NCBI GenBank assembly: GCA_001566295.1
Contig: KQ964251.1
Location: forward strand, 1,227,377 to 1,291,376
Origin: Microdochium bolleyi
Taxonomy: Eukaryota; Ascomycota; Sordariomycetes; Xylariales; Microdochiaceae
Direction of reading: 5' to 3'
Length of the DNA stretch: 64,000 nt
Below the pieces are notes generated by a model. The model saw nothing but the letters and a program-made list of their open reading frames with translations, did no database searches and had not been told where the DNA came from. How positions within the stretch are numbered: position 1 is the stretch's first letter; each line of letters starts with the position of its first letter. Positions 54,399 through 64,000 of this stretch are shown here, one piece after another. The position numbers and the translations under genes are program-made.

Positions 54399-57300
54399 GA
54401 CAGCGGGCGTGTTGATTCCGAGAAACTTGAACTTGAAGAGGCCAGTTGAAGACACCAACTTGCAGGACTAGTGTCTCGTGCCTGCTAGGGTAGATTGACA
54501 TTGAACATCTGGCGGTCGTCATCGACATGCAACCGGCACTATGTGCAGACACTGTGGGGAGACGCGTCTAGCCAGTACAGGTCGCGTTAAGTGGTGGGGC
54601 AACCCAGTACCGCGGCGTATTAGATAAGCACACAAGGGACTGCGCTGTCGAGCTCTTCTCACTCCATAAGTTCACTAGAGTAAGACCTCCCTGATGCCTG
54701 AGGATTTGTTGTTCTAACATATTGTCACCTAACTCATAGCACAATAGCCAGTTCACCGACTTGCTGGTAGTCATTTACCATCTTGACGTTTGCGACTCTG
54801 CAGGACGCGTCCAACACCAGCGGGCAGCAAAAGCCGCGAAGGCACGTAGACGACCGCAGACAGCACAATGAGAGAGCTGCACATGCAGCCTTGCAAAGTG
54901 CAGATGCACACTTCGTCCCAAGATCATCACTACTTTACTTATTTAGAATGGTCCGACGAATGCGGACGGCGCGGAAGTTGAGCAGCTGTCACACACTCTG
55001 CCTGGCAGCCACTCCGATTAGGCATATTATCCTGTTGCTATTTTTACTCCCAGCAGGACCCACCCCTGCTGCACCCACCATCTGCATCTGCCACGTTCAT
55101 CCACCTGCAGCTCTTTAGCGATCTCAAGACAACAGGCGCTCACCTTCAACTCCTAGGACGTTCATCATCGATCATCGCCCTCCAAATCCACCGCCGGGCA
55201 GCCAATGAAACGGGGAATGTGCCTTACATCCCGACGCGCAGGAATATTACGTGCAGATTGGAGATGGCATGCGCCTCACGTTGACATTTTCGTCCAGCCG
55301 TTCTCCTTGCTGCGGATGACTGGTTTTTCTCGGCAGGCACACGCACAAGCACCAGCATCGCGCAGTAGACCTATCAACCCTGCTCCGGGCTCCCTCTGGC
55401 CCCCAAGGAATAGCCCCCTCCCAAGGTCCGTCTTTGGGGGATCGCTATCGTCCGAGCTGCCCCGGGTACTTCAAAATTAGCTACATATGCACAAGCAAGA
55501 GCCACGAGGTGTGCCGGCCGCGAACCCTCACGAACCTGGGCCAACCAGGCCGGCGGGAATGGTTTGCTGTGGTCGGGTGGCGGTGGTGGGTACTTCCGCG
55601 ATTTTCTGCAGCGCCTTCAGGGAAGCGGTACGGTGTCGGTCCCGCAGGCACGGGCTCCCATTTCCACCCTCGTTCAACAGACGGGAGAGAAGGGGAAAAC
55701 ATTTACACTCCACAGAGTAAAGAGACTTTACCACCGCATCACCTCAAGAAGAAAGCATGTCGCAGGATCCCCCTGGTAAGGTTGAGGCTCCATATAGTTC
55801 TTGTGTTTCGAAACAACGACCCATGGGACCCGGGGATCCCTAGAAGAGGAGACCGGGTGGGCAAGACAACGACGCTGGTCCCTGATAAACAAGCATCCAT
55901 CCAGGACCACGATGCCCATTTCAGCCTTCGGCCCCCACCCTCAGCTGGGCACGGAGGAGGGCGCCCCACAAACATGGTCACAGCCCAAGGTACCTGCGCT
56001 TTCAAGACTCGCGCTAGTCACTTGATGTCCCTAGCACGCACCCCGCGTGGGCTCTAAATATAGAAACAGCAAATTTACAACACCATGAAGCACTCCGCAG
56101 GCACGGTAGGTGACCTGGAATCGTGGGTACTCTATAATAGAAAATCAGGCCATCGTGCGCTGAGCATGGGCCGAAACGAAACGGCCACGGGCAGCCAGCC
56201 AGCAATGTCCAAATATGATGGCCCGTCACATTGGCGGGGCTGCTGCTCAAAAGTCCAATCTGTGCTGGACACTAGGGGAATTACCTACCAGCGGCTATGA
56301 TGGCATTCCTTCGCAGCTTGGGGCTGATTGATTTGGCCGCCGCCATACTCCCCCCGCCCCCATGCACTTCTACAAACTACACAATCACAGTTAATAATAA
56401 CTCACAAAACCTGGGCGGGGAAAGAAAAAATTTCTGCAAACGCAAGAACCATGCTGCTGGGCGTTGGTGCCCTTATGTGGTTTTTTCTTTCCTTCTTGCA
56501 TTCTTTTTCCATCCTTTTCGCAATGACGTTTAGGTTCAGACACAGTACAAGACAAGGGGGGTGGCGGCGGGCCGCCCCATCACTTCATCGAAGAAAGAAA
56601 CAATCTCCATCCCAATGTCAATATTTTCCTCCTTCCCCTAGTACATAGACAGGCCCATGCAGCTCGAACCAGCCCTGGGGGTCGCGGCTACGTTTCCCGC
56701 TGGCGGGCCCCCAGCAAGGCAGGCAGGGCAGACAAGGCAGGCAGGCAGGGATCTCTCTTATGTCATCAAATGGCCCCGGGCCCCCCCAGCCAGAGGAGGT
56801 ACCCGTCCGCCCCCAGTCCACCTGAAAAGCGACGGGAACGAGCGACATGCAAGGACCGGGGTCGGTGGATATCTCTCTCTTTTGCTCATATGCAAGTTTT
56901 CTCGGGGACGGACGCGGTGGCAGGCTGGTCTGACTACGCCTGCCGCCCGCATTCGCTGAGCCGTTGTCCCTGTTGCTGTTACGTTTACTCGAAGGTCGGT
57001 GCACGTTGCAACAGGAGAGCAGCAGCTTATAGCACATGTCACAGGGTCTGCAGCTATTCCTGGTGGTGGGGTTTACCTGTGCATTTCTCGGGTATCTAGC
57101 CATATTTAGCTATCTGAATGTAACATCAGCCAGCGCCAGTCTGGCGAAAACGGCGTGAGTCGTGATCAACATGGACCATGGTCTTGCATGGTCAGCCAGC
57201 GTGTGTATCCTCCTCTCCAGCCGTGGGTGTGGGTATCAAATGTCGTGTGACAAGCGTGGTCCTCGTTTTCCTGAAACGAGGATCCCTCTTGAGGATGGTG

Positions 57301-58305
57301 TGCTTTCCGTCCAGCTTCCTCTGCTCAAGATGACTCCGTGTGTTGACCTGGAGGTCGAAAATCTCCTGGATTTCAAAATTCCAGCATCAATTACTTCTGA
57401 CAAGGGGAGCGCCGCTCCCTTATCAGGTGCCCCAGCCGAGACACTGTTTGCAGTGCCCGTGATCTTGAGTGAGCACTACGACGATGCACAATTGCTTCCG
57501 GAGCAGGTTGCACGTCGTGCGCAAAAGAGAGAGAGAGGAAAGGGAAAAATGGAGAAGAAGTAAGAAGATGGAATGAGATGACCAGAGAAATAAAAACAAC
57601 AAGATTGCGGTACTGAAGTAGCAGCCAGATTTACAACAAGATAAAAGATAAAAATGAAGCAATACAATACCCGCTCCGTGCGCCAAAAACATGATGTCCT
57701 CAAAGACTCCCCGTGGAGAACGCCTGGTATATATGTCCAAGCCCAATGCTGCGAAACCGTGGCCCTATGCAGTGATTAAGAATGGAAGAGCCGAGCCCGA
57801 CGACTCAGTGCTCGATAGGCCCCGGGATCCGATCCCGGTGCTGGAGTGAAATCAATATCGCAATCGCTATGCCGTTCGAAAATGCCGCCAAATGTAGATG
57901 AGTGGGGTTGAGGAAAGTCGCAAGTGGAAAGTGGTTGTCGTGGATGAGCCCTGGAGATCGGAGGAGGATCGCGTGACTAGTGGCTTTGTCGAATGTGTCT
58001 TTGACAACCTGTCGTACCCGTCTTGATTCATGCGCTTCGTCGTGTAGATCGTGACTGAACGAAAGAGTGCAGCAAAAAGTATGGCTTCGTAGTGCTCAGA
58101 GTCAGAGCACAGGTGGAGCCGAGCTCGACATGTTGAAGCGGTCGTGGCCCACAAATAGCAGGGACAGCTGGGAAGGCCGCCGCGTGGGAGAGAGATTGCC
58201 TCGAGCCCGGAACGAGTACAAGAATCCGATCCAGGCTGTCGACTCGAACTGGGCGAGTGGCGAGCGAAGCCATGTAGGGCGACCCGTTACCAAAGACAGG
58301 ATCCT
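54399..58305. other. Gene-free interval, 3.9 kb
   Basis: No recognisable gene. The longest frame (57162-57563, plus, 133 codons) has no known domain, and its end is simple-sequence Lys/Arg/Glu. A GGCA-rich repeat lies near 56716-56750 and an 8-bp-stem inverted repeat (CCTCGTTT...AAACGAGG) near 57261-57281. It probably includes the promoter of the F-box gene on the left and the 3' UTR of the small gene on the right. Confidence 0.5.
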
Positions 58306-58560
58306 TCACCGATGGGAGCGGCGAGAGCTCTTGTTGTGATGGGAGGTCGAGCCGCTGTAGTAGCCCGAGTCTGAGTACGAGTTGTGGCCGCCGTGGGCCT
58401 GGTCGCTGCCGTGCGAGTGCAGGTGGCAGGCGTAGCCGACGAAGATTGTGCGCTCGGTGATGCCGTGGCCGCGACGACCGTAGTTGCCGCAGCGGTCAAC
58501 GGCGTGCTGGTAGTAGAGGCACTTGCAGGCCGAGTAGATCTCGACGAGCTGGTAGCACAT
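58306..58560 (-). CDS. Small conserved cysteine/histidine protein (MCY type)
   Basis: Single exon, 84 residues. The N-terminal half, MCYQLVEIYSACKCLYYQHA, VDRCGNYGRRGHGITERT, IFVGYACHLHS, has the pattern of a small hypothetical family widespread in Sordariomycetes (MCY-x2-VEIYS-x-C-x-CLY-x2-HA-x-D-x-C...). Conserved Cys and His (C2, C12, C14, H19, C24, C45, H48) suggest metal binding. The tail is Ser/His/Tyr/Gly-rich and disordered. There is no signal peptide. Its function is unknown. It is isolated, with several kilobases of gene-free DNA on both sides. The leader is short simple sequence (GTGTTTGG/TGGTGTTG). Confidence 0.8.
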   Translation of the reverse strand: MCYQLVEIYSACKCLYYQHAVDRCGNYGRRGHGITERTIFVGYACHLHSHGSDQAHGGHNSYSDSGYYSGSTSHHNKSSRRSHR

Positions 58561-61500
58561 GGCGGGCGATGTGTGTTTGGTTAAGTGGTGTTGTGGTTGT
58601 GAGCGTGCGTGTAAGTGCTGGACTGCGGTATGGGGATACCGAAAGAGTGGAGTTGCGGGCGTTGGAGACGGAGGGTGGCGACCGAGGCCGGTGGTATTAT
58701 AGCAGAAAGGCAGCAGCGGTGCAAGCGAGGCAACGAGGGCACAAAGGAGAAAGGACTCTTGGGAGTCAAGGAAAGGTGCATGTGGTGTCTATGGGCGATG
58801 AGTCGTAGGGACATGCCGGGAGTGGCCGTCTAGAGCAGGCGGCGATGTTGCAGCCTTATAGCTTTGCAGCCTGGGAGGCCAGGCAGGAGCAGGGCCGTCT
58901 GAGGGAGGAGCAACATGGGCGTGGGCGGGCGGGCGCCGGGGGCCCGGGTCAGGGCAGGAGCAGCGGCAGGAGCAGGGGCAGGCAGAGAGTGACGACACTG
59001 GCTTACCTGCCCGCGCCGTCGAGGATGCAGGGCCCAGGCCAGCGGCAGTCTGGTTCGAGGAATCGCGAGAAGACGACGGCGGCATGGGACTCTGCAACGA
59101 GACCGGACGGATTTGCATCATGGCGCAGAGGTGGGCTGGGTGGCCCCGACATGGTTCAGGCCGGGTGCTGCGCACGCCAGCGACCAGACCCCCGGCAGGT
59201 GCTGGTGCTCAGCTAAGTCACGGGTGGGGCCCCTGCTGCCCGCAAGAAACAGAAAATAGCAGCACCATCGACGCCGGTGGGGGCGCGGCACCAGAGAAAG
59301 CCTTGGGGCACGGGTCCTTCCCTTCCTCCAACGGCCCTCCCGCATCTCACCTGCACCATCCGCCGCCGCCCAGCTGCCTGCCGGCAACTACGATTATCAT
59401 ATCGCTCGCCCTCTGGTCCCTTTTCCCAGTTGGGGGTCCTGTCTGCTTACTCGGTACACACATGGCCAGCCACGCCGCGCATAGCTCTTCTACACCGGGC
59501 CCTGCCAAGCACCCGGCACGGCACCGCGCCGGCGACGACAGAGCGGCCACGGGCCAGAAATAGCCCCAGCTCGAGACATCATGAGCTTCCCTCCTCTGCC
59601 AGCCAGTCAAGCCAGTCTCGCGCCAGTCTCGCCAGTCCTTGGGTCAGTCCTCCACGCTGCGTAGAGTCATAGGCCGTTTCTGCCTGGCATGCAACAGGTG
59701 TTCCGCGTCCTTGGCCCCCACGGGAGGGTCTCGGCCAGGCAGGACAGCACCTAGGACTGAGGGTGGTGACCGCGCAGATCGTAGGAATGAGCACGACGAG
59801 ATGAAATCATAGGGAGCATTGCCGCCTGGCCAGCTGGGACCGCACGCGCGTGATCACTGTCTCTCCGCCGGAGAGCATGCCCACGGGGTCCAGCTCTGCA
59901 GCGAAAGAGTCATACCGTATGCTGTCATCGGCCGTGGAGTGTTTCCCGTCCAGACACCCCACACCCCGGTCCCTCCTCCTCCACAGCTTCCGCGGTCGTT
60001 GTGTGCAGGGTGTGGACCCCAAGACAACACTGAAATAGGGTTGAGCTGTCGTGATGCGGCAAGGTCCGGGAATGTGTCGAATGGCTTCGATTGTCTGGCG
60101 CACGCACGCCCGCACCGTCAGGAGCAGGCCCCGTTTCGCAGTTCTGATTGATGTGTTGCCGAGCACGATGCAATCGACCCGTAAATTGCCAAACCGCTGG
60201 CGGCTCTTGTGGGATCGCCTACGACGAGCGCGGAAACCAGCCAATCCAGCATCCCGATCTCCTGCATGGCTGCCACCGCCCTACCCTGATCTGGCTGGAT
60301 CGCCGTGGCAAGGTGCGATGCATCAATGCAGGCGCGACAGACACATCTGCATGGGACTTGCAGATGGGTCGGACCCTTGTATGGTCGGACGTCATGGCCC
60401 ATAGTGAAACAACCGCAGAATGCCTCGCGGCGACGACATGCATTTGGTACATCAATTTGTTGTCAGCGTGAAGTATGCGCTGAAGGAGTTTCCGGCGGCC
60501 TCCGTGATGCTGACAGCAATAGTGGCTGACTGTATGAAAGGAAGCGAGGAGGCCGACAGTCTTCAGTGGCGGTGAAACGGCCCCCACGGGCATGTAGAGC
60601 GTCTCCCGAGCTGCAATTGGGCAGTGTCGCCATTTTTGCCGGCCGCGCAGCACGCGTGGAGTAAGCGACTAGCGATCGCCAGCGCTGGGAGCAGCCATCA
60701 AAATCTCCCGCAGACACAGGGCTGCACATCGTAGGGCTGTGATCACGGAGGGTCGGGAGCCAACCTCGAGGTTTGAACCCTTGGTCCTTGCTAGCCCGTG
60801 GCCCGCAGGGTTTGCCCTTGACGCGTTCCAATGGTGAAGAGGTTAGTACGGAGTACTCTGTACATTTGTCCCAAGCTGAAAACTTGGCTAGCAGGGTTCC
60901 AGATATCCAAGCGACTCTTGATCTCACATGCAAGAGCTTCTGGAAGAGAGAGTCCGGGCCGGCAAGCCATCATCTCGCTTCCGTCGTGCAGAGACCGAGA
61001 AGTGGAGATGTGAGGAAGCAAGACAGCGAGGGGTCCAATTGTTGGCATGCCCCGTCAGGATCGCCCAGGCTGGCGAGCTGGGTCAAACGCGAGTCGATGG
61101 AGAGAACCTGTCGCAGGGAGAAACATCATCTGTATTGTGAGTCTTGCGATGCTAGGTCGGGGAGAACATCGGTAGGGCTGCAGATATCGACCAGTGGCCG
61201 GTCCAATGGGCCGCAGACGTGCAGGGTTTGATGCACCAACGCAGGTCTGCCGTCGGCGGCCAACCTTGAAGTCAAAAACCAATGCCGGATTGTTGGTCGG
61301 CCAGGCCAACGACGAATGTTTCATTTGGTCGGCCTGTGAGGGATTAGACAGATGCCATTGTGGACAGTTGCGACATGTGCAGCGGAGGCAGGCGTGCACC
61401 AGCAACACTCTTGAGCACCTTCCCGCCATGTGAGACATGCAGAGAGCCAAGCGACATTGACGGACTGGGACAGGACAAAAAGCCTGACCAGGGGCTCCCC

Positions 61501-64000
61501 TGCCTGGTTGTGCAACCACGTTCATGTTCCCTCGACAATCAAGATCGACACCCCGATCCCGACGCCCTGGGTCACCCTTCGAGCCGCACCCTCGGAAACT
61601 GCAGTGCTGCACAAGCTTCGACTCGGAAGCTGTGGCAACCCGGCCGTGATTCTGCCGCCAGCGCCTGTGCACCGAGAGGCACGCCCATGATCGCCTGAGA
61701 GGCCGCCAGGTACGAGTACATGAAGTCATCCTTGGAAGCATCAGCGCCAGAGGAACTCCACCGCTGTTCGAAGCATCTCGAAAACATCGCATTCGTCGGG
61801 TTTCACGCAGCGTTGAGATGCACTGCTTTTCCGACAGGGGCGGCGGGAGACGGGTCGGTTTCTATTCTTGCCGTGTCTCTGATGCACGCGTCTCTGGCAG
61901 TACTCAGCCCGACAGGCGTTGAGCAGCAGCAGCGCAACGGCCGAGTCTGCCTCGTCAGGGAAACAATCAGAGTGGGGAGCTCCGACTGTGGTGAAATCAG
62001 CCTCGGGTCGGCGTCGTCCCATCTCGGTCGCCCTGCATGCTGCGCGCCCCGGCCATTTCCAGCACGGTTCGGGAGCCGGCCAATCACAAGCACGCCGCTA
62101 CGTTGTGCAGAACCCGCCGCCTTGGGTCTCGCGCAGCAAACTCCAAAATGGCTTCCCATGGACGGAGCATGCTCCCGAGGAACAATAGCATTGTGCTTGC
62201 GGAGCGGGCGCTGGATCGCATCAAGTTGCATCTGCATGGTACATATTGGCTGCTCGACCAATCCCTCATCCGCGACGAGCAACGGCGGACGTGACGGGCA
62301 GGACCATGCCATGGTCGTGACACGGAGACAGACACGGACAGTTGCTGATGTCTTCTACAAGAGGCGCCTTCATCGTCTCACTTGCTCGGAAGAAAATGCG
62401 ACTGTCAAATAGGCAATCCCAGACAGCACGGACAGGGTTCCGGGGAGGTGCAGACGAACCCATCCCGATCCAGCTCCGTTTTGGGCCGGTTCCCCACATG
62501 CCCAGCCGGCGATTCCGGCGGCGCTGCTCCCCTCTAGGGCTGACAACACTGACAACACTGATGAGACTGTCTGATACTTCTGGGTCCAAAACTCCGGAAA
62601 ATGCTCCTGTGCGTGCTCCTGTGGAACCGAACTACGTTTCTGCAAAGATTGGGCGTTACCTTGCCTCCAGGGTCGACACATCAGTGTACCGGTACGCCTT
62701 TCGAGACCCAACCAGACTTGAACAAGTTTACTCCCTTTCTCTGTTAGGTTTGTAGAATTAATACTTAGCAAGGTAAATCCGACACAGCACCCTCTTCATT
62801 CGTTGTGGCTGTTGCCACGTGATGCACGATCAGACAATGGGTTGCGACGGAGTCTGACTGAGAGACCATGTGTCTTTGTGTCTACAGGTGATCAAGGCTT
62901 TCGCAAGCTCATCGCCCTGCAAACGGGATATGGTGCGTTTATAATGTCGGTGCGGATCATATTCCCAGTCCAGCATTCAGGTTCCTCTCCACTGTGTCTG
63001 AGCCAGGTCCCGACAGTAATTTCGACGGGATCCTTTGGCGCGATGGAGAGAATCCTACAGCTCCAGGACCCTGTTCTACTCGGGCAGTCGCTCCGTGTGT
63101 CCCATGGCGTTGTTGGCTTCGACGGGTTACTTGAAACACCGTCTGCATGACCACTCGTCATGGTTCTTGTTGTGCGTGAAATGCAAGATGGAGATACTAG
63201 GCGACGTGGGGCAGAGGGCCAGCATCCCCCGTGACGAGGGAACAGCACGATCCCGATATTGTCGAGCCGGCCAGACGGCCTGTTGTGGTTGCCGAACGAG
63301 AGGGAGTACGCTCTGTTCACCTCGTTGATGCTGGCGCCAATATTTGGCCGGCTACCTCCACCAGCAAATTGTAACAAGTAGGCATGCCGGCTTCACACAA
63401 TCAAAATAAAGAAGCGTGAAGCGAGTCAAGACCTGGATGTCGTCACCAACAACTGGCAGATCGCCACAAGGCAGAAGTCCGTTCTTGAACAGACCGTTCT
63501 TGAACAGACCGTTCTTGAACAGACCGTTCTTGAACAGAATGCACAACTGCCGACGACAAGAGATGGCGGCTCTGGCCTGCACGACTTGTCTCCATGAGCG
63601 ACTTCTCGAAGGGCGGGCCGCGAGCGGGCTGACAAAGTCGTGCTTCGGGCACAATTCAGAATGAATATACGTTATATGCGGCGCGTGTGTGCCGGGTCTT
63701 GAAGGTTGAAGGCCTGTAGGCGTGCCGAAGCGGTTGTAGTCAGTGAGTGAGTTGGGACAACCATCCGCTCCATGAGGGGGCAGACAGAACCGGTGAGTTA
63801 GAGCTTGCTCCAAGTGCTGACATCCCTTCTTCAGACGAGACGATCCGCCGGCAGTACGAGATCTGGGACTACTTTGGACCAGATAAGCGAAGTAGCCATT
63901 CGGGGTCTATGATGCCCTGAAATTTCGATTGGCAAGTGTTGTAGCGGTTTTGAACGATCTGCATGTTGATGAAGCGAGGGGGCAGACGAAGTTGGGGGGG
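58561..64000. other. Gene-free right end, 5.4 kb
   Basis: No frame with recognisable domains on either strand; open frames are short, low-complexity and mirrored. It contains a 15-bp tandem repeat (63481-63540). The window ends inside this interval, so a neighbouring gene may start just beyond. Confidence 0.5.
63481..63540. repeat. 15-bp tandem repeat x4, heat-shock-element-like
   Basis: Four head-to-tail copies of GTTCTTGAACAGACC (the last ends AGAAT). Each unit holds TTC and GAA half-sites in nTTCnnGAAn arrangement, followed by a 5-bp gap, so all eight half-sites stay in 5-bp phase. In one frame it would encode repeated FLNRP, but no gene surrounds it. Confidence 0.95.

Noticed and set aside
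55434..56057. 207-codon plus-strand ORF
   Set aside because: No homology features, mirrored by minus-strand frames; composition is that of non-coding sequence.
57261..57281. Perfect 8-bp-stem inverted repeat
   Set aside because: Isolated hairpin without a T-run, repeat partner or gene context; likely chance.
57162..57563. 133-codon plus-strand ORF
   Set aside because: Ends in simple-sequence Lys/Arg/Glu, no known domain and no splice or family support; not enough to call a gene.

Overview
The window is nuclear DNA from a filamentous ascomycete, most likely a Sordariomycete. Genes carry short GT-AG introns (about 45-220 nt) with CTRAC-type branch sites. Protein sequences match Pezizomycotina families: Zn2Cys6 regulators, a fungal PPR protein, GH76, AIM24, a TPR/F-box/LRR protein, and a small MCY-type cysteine protein. 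There are no operons, plasmids or phage. Exon boundaries were placed by hand from splice signals and reading-frame continuity, so individual junctions may be off by a few bases.

Left part (0.7-21.5 kb) is a compact housekeeping block. It holds mitochondrial ribosomal protein bL17m, the SSU-processome factor Utp25, eIF3f, an R3H-SUZ RNA-binding protein, a ZCCHC10-like zinc-knuckle/RS protein, the spliceosomal Cwf18, a mitochondrial PPR protein, the very-long-chain 3-hydroxyacyl-CoA dehydratase Phs1, and a zinc-cluster protein fused to a maltose-type O-acetyltransferase. The zinc-knuckle gene contains what looks like an AT-AC intron; removing it restores a perfect CX2CX4HX4C knuckle.

Middle part (21.5-42 kb) is gene-poor and more accessory. 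An 8.6-kb stretch has no recognisable gene. It is followed by a Zn2Cys6 transcription factor, an intron-containing tRNA-Trp, a GH76 cell-wall mannosidase, a relic of ankyrin repeats with in-frame stops, and a broken protein kinase/WD40 gene.

Right part returns to housekeeping genes (42.5-54.4 kb). These are a YCK-type casein kinase I whose leader carries two uORFs chained by overlapping stop/start codons, a p24-alpha cargo receptor, Swc4 of SWR1/NuA4, an AIM24-domain protein, and a Dia2/Pof3-like TPR/F-box/LRR protein. The last 9.6 kb hold one small conserved cysteine protein and otherwise no supported gene. Near the end is a 15-bp tandem repeat whose spacing matches gapped heat-shock elements.

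Most genes act in gene expression (ribosome biogenesis, translation, splicing, chromatin) or in secretion and cell-wall work (Phs1, p24, GH76, CK1). No biosynthetic cluster, CRISPR array or intact transposon was seen.
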